Position numbers and translations under genes: made by a program. Source: Wenyingzhuangia marina (lineage in GTDB: Bacteria; Bacteroidota; Bacteroidia; Flavobacteriales; Flavobacteriaceae). From it: a DNA stretch of 64,000 nt. Below, piece by piece: positions 54,699-64,000 of this stretch. Where the stretch lies: contig NZ_FQXQ01000002.1 of assembly GCF_900130035.1 (NCBI RefSeq), positions 620,001-684,000 on the forward strand, written 5' to 3'. The notes under the pieces were generated by a model, which saw nothing but the letters and a program-made list of their open reading frames with translations, was not told where the DNA came from and did no database searches. How positions within the stretch are numbered: position 1 is the stretch's first letter; every line of letters starts with the position of its first letter.

Positions 54699-56457
54699 AA
54701 AAATAAAAGTACTCGACGTAAATATTTTCAGTCGAATTATGAGTTATGCCATGGCATATAAAGGCTTGTTTATTTTTACAAGTATTTTCTCTATTGGTTT
54801 GGCTGGTGTTTCTGCGCTTAGACCTTATTTAATTATTAATGGAATTGACAGGTTTGTTTACACCAAAACTGAAGAAGGTTTTTTTAATTTTGTAATTCTT
54901 ATTTTAATTGCACTAATTGCTGAAGTTTTACTGCAATTGTGTTTTATATATCTAGCCAATCTTTTAGGTCAGAGTGTTATTAAAGATATTAGAACAAAAC
55001 TTTTTAAACATATTTTAAGATTTAACATGGCCTATTTTAACAACTCATCTGTTGGTAGAATGGTAACTAGAGTAGTTTCTGATGTAGAAACCATTGCTCA
55101 ATTTTTTAGCCAAGGATTGTTTATGATTGTGAATGATATCCTTAAAATGTTTGTTATTGCTGTAGTAATGTTAGTTTTAAATTGGAAATTGGCTTTGATT
55201 GCTTTTGTAGTATTACCTGTCTTAATTTATGCGACCAAAGTTTTTCAAAAAGCTATTAAAACTGCTTTTCAAGAAGTACGTATTCAAGTAGCCAACTTAA
55301 ACGGTTTTGTGCAAGAAAGAGTAACCGGAATGAAAATTGTTCATCTATTTAACAGAGAAGATATTGAATATCAGAAGTTTCAAGAAATCAATAAAAAGCA
55401 CAGAACGGCACACATTAAAACGGTTTGGTATTTTTCTATTTTCTATCCAATCGCCGAAGTTTTATCCTCCATTGCAGTAGGATTAATTGTTTGGTTTGGA
55501 GGAAGAGAATTGGCAGAAAGCAACAATGTTACTGCGGGAGAAATTATTGGTTTTATTATGATGACAGAAATGCTGTTTAGACCCTTAAGACAAATTGCTG
55601 ATAAATTTACCACCTTACAAATGGGGATGGTAGCAGGAGACAGAGTGTTTGAAATTATGGATACCAAAAGTCATATTGATGCACAAGGAACTTTTAAACC
55701 TAAAAACATTAAAGGGGATATTGATTTTAAAGATGTTGTTTTTAGTTATTTAAAAGATGAAAAAATACTAAAAGGAATTTCCTTTAATGTAAAACAAGGA
55801 GAAACCATTGCCATTGTTGGAGCCACTGGTGCTGGTAAATCAACAATAATAAATCTAATCAATCGTTTTTACGATATTGACAGTGGAACTATTATGATAG
55901 ATGGAACTCCTATTAAAGAGTACGATTTAAACTTTTTAAGAAACGAAATTGCTATTGTTTTGCAAGATGTATTCTTGTTTTCTGATAGCATTAAAAATAA
56001 CATCAGTTTACAAAAAGAAGAAATCACTTTACAAGAAATTAAGGCTGCTGCCCAACAAATAGGAATTGAAGAATTTGTAGAAAGTTTACCTGGTGGGTTT
56101 GAATACAACGTTAAAGAACGTGGTGTAATGCTTTCATCTGGACAAAGACAATTAATTGCTTTTTTAAGAGCTTATGTATCTAATCCAAGTATTTTAATTT
56201 TAGACGAAGCCACTTCTTCTATCGATTCACACTCCGAACAAATGATTCAGTTTGCCATTGATAAAATTACAGAAGGAAGAACTAGTATTGTAATTGCCCA
56301 TCGTTTGGCAACTGTTAAAAATGCAGATAGAATTATTGTATTAGATCAAGGACATATAGTAGAAGAAGGAACACATCAGGAATTATTAAATACGACTGAT
56401 GGATTCTATAAAAACTTATACGACAAACAATTCGCTAACCAACAAATTGCCTCATAA
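54685..56457 (+). CDS. ABC exporter half-transporter (MsbA-like)
   Basis: The 590-residue protein combines a six-helix membrane domain (about 1-315) with a nucleotide-binding domain (about 345-575) containing GATGAGKST, the signature LSSGQRQ and Walker B ILILDEATSS. It is an MsbA/lipid-A- or multidrug-exporter-like homodimer; the cargo cannot be told from the sequence. It overlaps truA by 14 bp upstream and ridA by 1 bp downstream (TAATG), so it sits in a tightly packed operon. Confidence 0.93.
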   Translation: MSTNKKIKVLDVNIFSRIMSYAMAYKGLFIFTSIFSIGLAGVSALRPYLIINGIDRFVYTKTEEGFFNFVILILIALIAEVLLQLCFIYLANLLGQSVIKDIRTKLFKHILRFNMAYFNNSSVGRMVTRVVSDVETIAQFFSQGLFMIVNDILKMFVIAVVMLVLNWKLALIAFVVLPVLIYATKVFQKAIKTAFQEVRIQVANLNGFVQERVTGMKIVHLFNREDIEYQKFQEINKKHRTAHIKTVWYFSIFYPIAEVLSSIAVGLIVWFGGRELAESNNVTAGEIIGFIMMTEMLFRPLRQIADKFTTLQMGMVAGDRVFEIMDTKSHIDAQGTFKPKNIKGDIDFKDVVFSYLKDEKILKGISFNVKQGETIAIVGATGAGKSTIINLINRFYDIDSGTIMIDGTPIKEYDLNFLRNEIAIVLQDVFLFSDSIKNNISLQKEEITLQEIKAAAQQIGIEEFVESLPGGFEYNVKERGVMLSSGQRQLIAFLRAYVSNPSILILDEATSSIDSHSEQMIQFAIDKITEGRTSIVIAHRLATVKNADRIIVLDQGHIVEEGTHQELLNTTDGFYKNLYDKQFANQQIAS

Positions 56458-56837
56458 TGAAAAAGATATTTCAAACCGTAAATGCTCCTGCACCTGTAGG
56501 TCCTTACAACCAAGCCGTAGCCATTAATGGAATTTTATATGTTTCTGGTCAAATTGCTATAGATCCTAAAACAGGAAGTTTTGTGACAGAAGATATTCAA
56601 GCGGAGACAAATCAAGTCATGAAAAATATCAAAGCTATTTTATTAGAAGCTGGTGCTACATTTGAAAATGTAGTAAAAGCTTCAATATTTTTAGCCAACA
56701 TGGATGATTTTGCTGATGTAAATAAAATCTACGCAACTTATTTTAATAAAATGACAGCTCCTGCAAGAGAATGCGTAGAAGTATCCAAATTACCTAAAAA
56801 TGTATCTGTTGAAATATCTGTAATCGCACATATATAA
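56457..56837 (+). CDS. ridA: RidA-family enamine/imine deaminase
   Basis: The 126-residue protein matches RidA throughout: NAPAPVGPYNQAVAINGILYVSGQIAIDP at the N terminus and the C-terminal PARECVEVSKLPKNVSVEISVIAHI, which carries the catalytic Arg. It hydrolyses reactive 2-aminoacrylate and related enamines that PLP enzymes release. Its ATG overlaps the ABC exporter stop by one base. Confidence 0.95.
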   Translation: MKKIFQTVNAPAPVGPYNQAVAINGILYVSGQIAIDPKTGSFVTEDIQAETNQVMKNIKAILLEAGATFENVVKASIFLANMDDFADVNKIYATYFNKMTAPARECVEVSKLPKNVSVEISVIAHI

Positions 56838-56846
56838 GCAACATAC

Positions 56847-59114
56847 ATGATACGTAAACTAATCATATTTATAGTTTCTAGCATTTTTTTAGGTGCCTTA
56901 GGAATCGCTGGTTTTATTGGACTTGTGTACATTGGTGCTTTTGGACCTATAGCCAATAAACAAGAATTAACAGAAATTAAACAAGCACAAGCCAGTGTGG
57001 TTTATAGTGCTGATAATAAAATTATTGGTAAATTTTTTCATACCAACAGAACTAACGTAGCATACAATAAACTACCCAAACATTTAATCGATGCTTTGGT
57101 TGCTACAGAAGATGCTCGTTTTTATGAACACAATGGTATTGACAAAATAGCCATGCTTAGGGTTTTATTTAAAACCATTTTACTAGGAGATGTTTCATCA
57201 GGTGGAGGAAGTACTATTTCACAACAACTGGCAAAAAACTTATTTTCCAGAAAAGATTTTGGAATACTTTCCATGCCTGTAAACAAAACTAAAGAAGCAA
57301 TTTTAGCCAATCGATTAGAATCTATTTACACCAAACAAGAAATACTGTCTCTATATTTTAATACCGTCCCTTTTGGAGAAGGGGTTTATGGAATTGAATC
57401 TGCTTCTCAACGTTATTTTTCTGTTCCTGTAAATAAACTCAACTTAGAACAATCCGCTATTTTGGTAGGGATGTTAAAAGCCAATACTTATTATAATCCT
57501 AGACAGCATCCAGATCATGCTTTTAAAAGAAGAAATACGGTTCTTTTTCAAATGAAAAAAGCAGGTTATTTAAATGATGAAGAATATTTAGAACACAGTA
57601 AAGATTCTGTAAACATACAGTACAGCAACTTGGTGATAGAAAATCCTAATGGATACTTTTTAAAGCAAGTAAGAAATAAGGCTGATGAAGTTTTAAAAGA
57701 CTTTGAAAAGAATGATGGTACTGCCTGGCAAATAGAAAATGATGGATTAATTATTGAAACTACTTTAGTATCCGCACTACAAGAAACTGCTTTAGAAACA
57801 AGAAAAGCCCATTTGATAAAATTACAAAAATCGATGGATTCTTATTGGAATATCATTAAACATAAAAAAAACATCCAAAGTACTATTCAAAGAGAATGGC
57901 AACAAACAAAAAAATACAAGCGTTATAAAAATGCTGGATTAAGCAATGCTGCGATAAAAGATAGTAGTAAGATCAAACAATCTAGGTTTGTTTTTGAATG
58001 GAAAGATAAAGACAATAATTACTCTGAACTAGATTCCATTAGTCATTACATTAAAATGCTGAATGCTGCTGTGTATGGAGTAAACACTCATAATGGAGCT
58101 GTTGAAATTTATGTAGGAGGTAATAATTTTGAGTTTTTACCTTATAATTTAATTACAAGTGAAAGACAAGTAGCTTCAACTTTTAAGCCTATTGTGTATA
58201 CAGCTGCTTTAGAAGATGGACAAAAACCATGTGATTGGATTAACAACGAAGTAAAAACATACACTGATTACGATGATTGGAAACCTGAAAATTACGATCA
58301 TTCCGATGGTGGATATTACAGCATGGTTGGTGCCTTAGCTAAAAGTGTAAATATACCCACCGTTGCCACTTATTTTAAAATAGGACCAGATAAGCTACAA
58401 GAAACAGCTAATTCGTTAGGTTTAGATAAAGAATTAAAAAGGGTTCCTTCTACTGCTTTAGGAACTACTAATTATTCCTTACAAAACATTGTGCATGCCT
58501 ATATTCCATTTGCTACAAGAGGTTATAATGTAGAACCATATTACATCACGGCTATTAAAGATCCAAAAGGGAATATTATATATCAACATAAAGCTAATAC
58601 TGAAGAAAAAGAACCTGTCTTAGAGATTAAAACCATGGAAACCATGCAACTTTTATTAAAAAGTGTGGTTGACAAAGGAACTGCTGTTAGATTAAAATCT
58701 CAATATGGAGCCAAAGGTGATTGGGCTGGAAAAACAGGAACTTCACAAGACTATAGTGACTCTTGGTTTATTGGCTTTAACTCTGATATTATTATTGGTT
58801 CATGGGTAGGTTGTAAATATCCTAGTATACATTTACCTTCTAGCATTGGTGGTGGTTCTGTAGCTGCTTTGCCAATTGTTGGAGGCATTGTTTCTAAAAA
58901 CTATAAGAATACTGATATCAACCAACAATTATCTGCTGGTTTTCCAACATTTGATGAAGAAATTCTAAGCAGTTGTGATTGTGAATTCTTTAGAGAAGAG
59001 AATACTTTTGAAAAAATACTTGATATCTTTGATAAAAAGAAAAAGAAGAAAGGAAACTTTTTCACTAGACTCTTTGGAGGTAGTAAAGATGAAGAAAAAG
59101 ATAGTATTGAATAA
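56847..59114 (+). CDS. Penicillin-binding protein 1A (bifunctional transglycosylase/transpeptidase)
   Basis: The 755-residue membrane protein builds peptidoglycan. It has an N-terminal membrane helix (about 5-30), a GT51 transglycosylase domain at about 60-235 with ATEDARFYEHNGID (catalytic Glu), GGGSTISQQLAKNLF, and a transpeptidase domain at about 385-690 with the SxxK serine in ASTFKPIVYTAAL, SVN in KSVNIPT and KTGTS. The C-terminal tail is basic. It starts 9 bp after ridA and closes the truA operon. Confidence 0.95.
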   Translation: MIRKLIIFIVSSIFLGALGIAGFIGLVYIGAFGPIANKQELTEIKQAQASVVYSADNKIIGKFFHTNRTNVAYNKLPKHLIDALVATEDARFYEHNGIDKIAMLRVLFKTILLGDVSSGGGSTISQQLAKNLFSRKDFGILSMPVNKTKEAILANRLESIYTKQEILSLYFNTVPFGEGVYGIESASQRYFSVPVNKLNLEQSAILVGMLKANTYYNPRQHPDHAFKRRNTVLFQMKKAGYLNDEEYLEHSKDSVNIQYSNLVIENPNGYFLKQVRNKADEVLKDFEKNDGTAWQIENDGLIIETTLVSALQETALETRKAHLIKLQKSMDSYWNIIKHKKNIQSTIQREWQQTKKYKRYKNAGLSNAAIKDSSKIKQSRFVFEWKDKDNNYSELDSISHYIKMLNAAVYGVNTHNGAVEIYVGGNNFEFLPYNLITSERQVASTFKPIVYTAALEDGQKPCDWINNEVKTYTDYDDWKPENYDHSDGGYYSMVGALAKSVNIPTVATYFKIGPDKLQETANSLGLDKELKRVPSTALGTTNYSLQNIVHAYIPFATRGYNVEPYYITAIKDPKGNIIYQHKANTEEKEPVLEIKTMETMQLLLKSVVDKGTAVRLKSQYGAKGDWAGKTGTSQDYSDSWFIGFNSDIIIGSWVGCKYPSIHLPSSIGGGSVAALPIVGGIVSKNYKNTDINQQLSAGFPTFDEEILSSCDCEFFREENTFEKILDIFDKKKKKKGNFFTRLFGGSKDEEKDSIE

Positions 59115-59115
59115 T

Positions 59116-59147
59116 AAAAAAGCTCAGTTTAAAACTGAGCTTTTTTA
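59116..59147. terminator. Bidirectional terminator between PBP1A and mgsA
   Basis: A 10-bp perfect stem (AGCTCAGTTT / AAACTGAGCT) with a 1-nt loop and A/T runs on each side; it serves both convergent genes. Confidence 0.9.
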
Positions 59148-59510
59148 TTATGCTGACTTTATTAATAAACCTGCCGTTGCAGGATTGGTTGCTAAAGGCA
59201 CGTTATATACATCACATAAACGCATCAACATAAAAATATCTGGTTCATGTGGATGTTTTTCTAAAGGATCTCTAAAGAAAATAACCATTCCTGTTTTACC
59301 TTCTGCAACTCTTGCTGCAATTTGAGCATCTCCTCCTAAAGGTCCAGATAAAAATCTGTGTACATTTAATCCTGCAGCTTCTACTTTTGAACCTGTAGTT
59401 CCTGTAGAAATCAAATTGATTCCTTTTGCTTTTAACAATTCTTTATGTTCCATTAAAAACTGAACCATATCAGCTTTTTTCCCATCATGAGCTATAATTG
59501 CTATTTCCAT
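59148..59510 (-). CDS. mgsA: Methylglyoxal synthase MgsA
   Basis: The 120-residue enzyme turns dihydroxyacetone phosphate into methylglyoxal and phosphate, a bypass of lower glycolysis. It shows [28 protein letters not shown] and [19 protein letters not shown] blocks, with the catalytic Asp and phosphate-binding loops of the family. It is a little shorter than the E. coli enzyme (152). It lies beside gap and pfkA, making a small glycolysis neighbourhood, though the 146-bp gap and terminator between it and gap suggest separate units. Confidence 0.92.
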   Translation of the reverse strand: MEIAIIAHDGKKADMVQFLMEHKELLKAKGINLISTGTTGSKVEAAGLNVHRFLSGPLGGDAQIAARVAEGKTGMVIFFRDPLEKHPHEPDIFMLMRLCDVYNVPLATNPATAGLLIKSA

Positions 59511-59605
59511 ATTTTTTTAATTTATACTTGCAATATATTAATTTCTGCAAAAAAAATCTCTACTAAATTTCAGCGATAAAACTGTCATAAATCACCTCAT
59601 AAAAA

Positions 59606-59635
59606 AACCTCGAATCAGTAAAGAAACGAGGCTTT
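59606..59635 (-). terminator. Terminator of gap
   Basis: CCTCG (59608-59612) and CGAGG (59627-59631) with A/T extensions form a short stem with a 14-nt loop, followed on the minus strand by a T run, 22 bp after the gap stop. Confidence 0.6.
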
Positions 59636-59656
59636 TATATAATGTAACTCTAATGC

Positions 59657-60658
<1,002 letters not shown>

Positions 60659-60698
60659 TTAATTATATATTTAATTAATTTGTTTACTTATTTTATTT

Positions 60699-61685
60699 TT
60701 AGATACTTAATATATCAGCCACTCTTAACAAGTCCATGTTAATGTCGTGGTGTAATTTTACTGCTTTTTCTAAATTGATAGCAGTAATTTCGTTGTTGTT
60801 AATACCTACCATTAGGTTTGATTGTCCTCCTAATAATAAGTCTACTGCTTTTACTCCTAATCTACCTGCCAATACTCTATCGAAACACGATGGAGATCCT
60901 CCTCTTTGCATGTGACCTAACACAGACACTCGGACATCGTACTCTGGCATATTTTTTTCTACGAAGTCTTTTAATTCAAAAACTCCTTTTCCTGTCTTAT
61001 CCCCTTCTGCAACAACAACAATACTTGATGTTTTTCCTGATTTTTTACTATTCTCTAAAGACTCTACCAATCTTTCAATTCCTAAGTTCTCTTCAGGAAT
61101 TAAAATTTCTTCAGCTCCAGCTCCAATACCTGCATTTAGTGCAATAAATCCAGCATCACGTCCCATTACTTCAACAAAAAACAATCTGTTATGAGAAGAT
61201 GCAGTGTCTCTAATTTTATCAATTGCTTCTACAACTGTGTTTAAGGCAGTATCATAACCTAGTGTAAATTGAGTTCCGTAAATATCATTATCTATAGTAC
61301 CAGGAATTCCTATTACAGGAACTTTAAATTCTTTATTAAAAATCATTCCTCCTGTAAAAGAACCATCACCTCCAATAACAATTAATGCATCTAATCCATT
61401 TGCTTTAAAATTCTCATAAGCTTTCTTTCTACCTTCAGGTGTTCTAAAGGCTTCGGAACGTGCTGTTTGAAGGAAAGTACCTCCTCTACTAATAGTATTT
61501 CTAACACTTCTAGAGTCTAAAGGGATTAATTCGTTATCTATCAAACCTTGGTAGCCTCTTAAAACTCCCATACATTCTATATTATTAAATACACAGGCTC
61601 TTACAACAGCTCTTACCGCAGCATTCATACCTGGAGCATCTCCTCCAGAAGTCATCACGGCTATTTTACTTACTTTAGTACTCAT
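60699..61685 (-). CDS. pfkA: ATP-dependent 6-phosphofructokinase
   Basis: The 328-residue enzyme phosphorylates fructose-6-phosphate. The motif GGDGS (105-109) holds the Gly typical of ATP-dependent, rather than PPi-dependent, PFKs. PGTIDNDI near 130 contains the catalytic Asp, and RDAGFIALNAGIGAGAEEILIPE follows. Length is standard for bacterial PfkA. It precedes gap with a 46-bp gap, and both belong to glycolysis. Confidence 0.96.
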   Translation of the reverse strand: MSTKVSKIAVMTSGGDAPGMNAAVRAVVRACVFNNIECMGVLRGYQGLIDNELIPLDSRSVRNTISRGGTFLQTARSEAFRTPEGRKKAYENFKANGLDALIVIGGDGSFTGGMIFNKEFKVPVIGIPGTIDNDIYGTQFTLGYDTALNTVVEAIDKIRDTASSHNRLFFVEVMGRDAGFIALNAGIGAGAEEILIPEENLGIERLVESLENSKKSGKTSSIVVVAEGDKTGKGVFELKDFVEKNMPEYDVRVSVLGHMQRGGSPSCFDRVLAGRLGVKAVDLLLGGQSNLMVGINNNEITAINLEKAVKLHHDINMDLLRVADILSI

Positions 61686-61842
61686 ACTTATATTTTATAA
61701 TGTATAAAAGTAGTCATTATTCAGACTTGAAATAACCTTGTATAAATTTAAATACGAAAACGATATAGAGCATTTTCGTGATTTTAAAGTTAAAAAAGTC
61801 TTTTTAATGGCTACTCCTTTTATATTAAATAATTCTTAATTT

Positions 61843-62751
61843 CTAATCCCAAAGATATTTAGGATACACTCCTTTTTGTTTTAATTCTGTAATGGCCTTG
61901 GTTACGACAGGCTTATCTTCTGTATAAGTGACACCATACCATTTTGCATCAGAAGTTAATACTTTTACAACTCCTTTATTGGCATGTATTACATTGCTAA
62001 CTACGGTTGGAATAAAGAATTCACTTTTCAACTCTGTAGATCTTTCCTTCATAAAAACTTCGAAATCTTGTTCTAGGACTTCAAGAAATTTTGGTGTGAA
62101 TCCCCAAAAATTCATAGAAACAATGGTATCATTATTCATAATTACTGAATTCCCTTCATCATCTTTTCTAATAATATCATCTCCAATCTTCTCTATATGA
62201 GTTCTTTCAATTACATCTGTTAATTCATGATTCTCATTTACATAACATTGCCCTCTAGAAACATATCCATTGTCTGATATTGTTTTGTCTAAACTATATC
62301 CAACCATACACATATTATATGAATTTTTATCTAAATCGGATAATTCTCTTATAATACTTTTAAAGGCTTGTCTACTATAAAAATCATCACCATTAATAAC
62401 AATAAAATTATCATTAACTACATCTTTGGTCATTAACAAGGCATGTCCCGTACCCCATGGTTTTGTTCTTTCTGGGTGAATTGGGTAACCTGAAGGTATC
62501 TTATGTATTTCTTGACACACATATGCCACTTCTATTTTTCCTGCTAATTTTTTATCAAAAATAGCTTTAAACTGATCTATAAAATCTTCTCTTACTATAA
62601 ACACTACTTTTTTAAAACCAGCCTCTATAGCGTCATAAATAGAGAAATCTATAATGGTATCTCCTTCATCAGACATGGTATCCATTTGCTTCAATCCACC
62701 ATAACGACTTCCCATTCCGGCAGCTAGTACTACCAAAGTATATGTATTCAT
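61843..62751 (-). CDS. Sugar-phosphate nucleotidyltransferase-like protein
   Basis: The 302-residue protein has the NTP-transferase nucleotide-binding start LVVLAAGMGSRYGGLKQMD and the metal-binding ING-DDFYS block (FIVINGDDFY). The family includes glucose-1-phosphate and other sugar-nucleotide transferases; the members most like this one in Bacteroidetes have no proven substrate. A 3' left-handed-helix domain is absent. It is a lone gene between pfkA and the TamB-like gene. Confidence 0.85.
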   Translation of the reverse strand: MNTYTLVVLAAGMGSRYGGLKQMDTMSDEGDTIIDFSIYDAIEAGFKKVVFIVREDFIDQFKAIFDKKLAGKIEVAYVCQEIHKIPSGYPIHPERTKPWGTGHALLMTKDVVNDNFIVINGDDFYSRQAFKSIIRELSDLDKNSYNMCMVGYSLDKTISDNGYVSRGQCYVNENHELTDVIERTHIEKIGDDIIRKDDEGNSVIMNNDTIVSMNFWGFTPKFLEVLEQDFEVFMKERSTELKSEFFIPTVVSNVIHANKGVVKVLTSDAKWYGVTYTEDKPVVTKAITELKQKGVYPKYLWD

Positions 62752-62802
62752 TTTTTTGAGTTAAGTTGGTTAAGTTTTATTAGGTCGATAAAAATATGAC
62801 TT

Positions 62803-64000
62803 TTATAGTAAATCTGGCAGTATATAGAACAATTTATCATCAGTAATTTCAAATTCTTCTTCTTTTTTTATCTTTTCTTTCTTCTTTTCTTTAAGACCAA
62901 TTTTTTGTAGCATTTCTGTTAAATTATTAAAATCTATTTGGTAACTTAATCCTATCCCTTGTGTATAACCTTGTTCTTCTTCTGAGTATTGAATTTCATT
63001 TTGTCTATTAAAAACCGAGGAGCGTAAAGAACCATCTTTATTAATCAAAAATTCTATTTTTACTTCTCCTACAACTGCTGTTTGAGTTTTAGTACCTACT
63101 GGCACTCCTAACTTTCCGTTGATTAAAACCCTATCATTAATTTCTGTAGCCACCCCAATATCTATTTGATCATCTATCGCCAAATCCTCTACATTAGAAG
63201 CTTCACCTGAGGTATATCCAAAATTAATATGAAACTTATCTTCTTCTTTGTTAAAAATTTGAGTTACCGCATTTGATATAATTTCAGAAGTTGTATTAGT
63301 TATTACAGAACTTGTATTGTTGATATTGTTTTCATCATAAAAATTCTTAGTTACTAAAAGTGAGAAAAACTGTCTCATCTTAGAATTTTCATCAATATTT
63401 AACTTAAAATCTAACTCCGAAGAAACCGTTGAACTTGCATTTGGAATGGTAATGATAAATTCTTGATTGGAATTAAATAATTCTCCTGTAACCTTCGTAA
63501 TTAAATCAACATCTATTTTACGGTTTACTGTTAAACTTTCTAAAAGCACTTTGGGATTTGCTTTTACATGATGGATGGCTTCAATGTTTAATTCCGCTTT
63601 AAATGGATCTCCATTCCACGAAACGGTTCCTCCTTTTTTTACCACAAAAGGTTTGTTTACAAAACCTCCATATCTAAAGTTATAGAGACCTTCATCAACC
63701 ACCAAGTCTCCATACATTCTAATATTAAATAGTTTATCTATATCAATCAATAATCTACCATCTGTTCTACCTTGTAGCGAACTTCCTGACGCTTGATCAA
63801 TTACAACTTCTCCTAAAGCATCTTTGGTAATATCTAAATTTAAAGTAACCGTAATTCCTCCTATAGTACCTGTATTGACTATTTCCGAATCTTCATCTGT
63901 TTCAGATTCTTTAAAGTAAATAAATCTATTACTTTCAACCTGCTTTATATCGCTAATAGGAAGCACAAATTTTGTATTTGGTAAAGTGGTTCCTGACACA
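62803..64000 (-). CDS. TamB-domain translocation/assembly module protein, C-terminal part (start beyond window)
   Basis: At least 398 residues of the C-terminal portion of a much longer protein. The visible part has the beta-rich DUF490/TamB features: GTIGGITVTLNLDITKD, LQGRTDGRLLIDIDKLFNIRMYGDLVVDEGLYNF, NGKLGVPVGTKTQTAVVGEVKIEFLINKDGSLRSSVFNR. The last 45 residues are rich in Lys/Glu. TamB-like proteins span the periplasm and help lipid or outer-membrane protein transport. The frame remains open at the right edge; its first visible codon is GTG (Val), not a start. Confidence 0.9.
   Translation of the reverse strand, partial: VSGTTLPNTKFVLPISDIKQVESNRFIYFKESETDEDSEIVNTGTIGGITVTLNLDITKDALGEVVIDQASGSSLQGRTDGRLLIDIDKLFNIRMYGDLVVDEGLYNFRYGGFVNKPFVVKKGGTVSWNGDPFKAELNIEAIHHVKANPKVLLESLTVNRKIDVDLITKVTGELFNSNQEFIITIPNASSTVSSELDFKLNIDENSKMRQFFSLLVTKNFYDENNINNTSSVITNTTSEIISNAVTQIFNKEEDKFHINFGYTSGEASNVEDLAIDDQIDIGVATEINDRVLINGKLGVPVGTKTQTAVVGEVKIEFLINKDGSLRSSVFNRQNEIQYSEEEQGYTQGIGLSYQIDFNNLTEMLQKIGLKEKKKEKIKKEEEFEITDDKLFYILPDLL

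Overview
The window looks like AT-rich chromosomal DNA from a marine flavobacterium (Bacteroidota, Flavobacteriia, Polaribacter/Tenacibaculum-like). The signs are a SusC/SusD polysaccharide utilisation locus, TAnnTTTG-type -7 promoter elements instead of Shine-Dalgarno-led starts, a gliding/type IX-secretion-type sorting domain, a YtxJ (bacillithiol) protein, and a GGGPS-type UbiA gene. The genus cannot be fixed from the sequence alone.

Layout. 1-3104: edge of a YeeE/YedE sulfur-transport gene, a sterol-desaturase-family hydroxylase and a large RluA-type pseudouridine synthase. 3109-16918: a minus-strand laminarin (beta-1,3-glucan) utilisation locus in the order SusC, SusD, surface glycan-binding protein, GH16, GH3, GH16, headed by a membrane-anchored beta-propeller/Y_Y_Y regulator with a LuxR-type HTH. 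17051-22694: sulfur-handling genes (rhodanese, MBL-fold/rhodanese persulfide dioxygenase-like protein, SulP transporter), serB, and a Crp/Fnr regulator. 22882-23679: four short, tandem, paralogous peptide genes. 23730-36141: glyA, HAD phosphatase, clpB, peroxiredoxin, a dead VOC gene, an FdhF/YdeP molybdo-enzyme and a flotillin pair. 36619-41954: a giant secreted GEVED/FN3 protein split by a one-base frameshift. 42009-46493: ABC-F ATPase, NarK-type transporter and nitroreductase. 46533-59114: housekeeping genes including smpB, maf, a transketolase C-half, the dps/oxyR pair, truA, an ABC exporter, ridA and PBP1A. 59148-64000: mgsA, gap, pfkA, a nucleotidyltransferase and the end of a TamB-like gene.

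The most unusual content is the peptide array at 22882-23679. Four open frames of 48-54 codons share M(K/R)(Y/F)LN(K/E)NIE at the N terminus, an NKSL/EKSL block, and a CGIFQ(N/D)CDY core at fixed positions. Substitutions between the first two copies are mostly synonymous, so they are under protein-level selection. I do not recognise the family and see no modification enzyme beside it. A perfect 18-bp palindrome precedes the array and the divergent neighbour is a Crp/Fnr regulator.

A second pattern ties the sulfur genes together: the palindrome GTAAC-N4-GTTAC occurs 51-68 bp upstream of the starts of the YeeE gene, the MBL/rhodanese operon and the SulP gene. This suggests one regulon, plausibly run by the nearby Crp/Fnr protein. 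A third pattern is an 8-mer, TTGTAGTG, present three times upstream of susC, a candidate site for the locus regulator.
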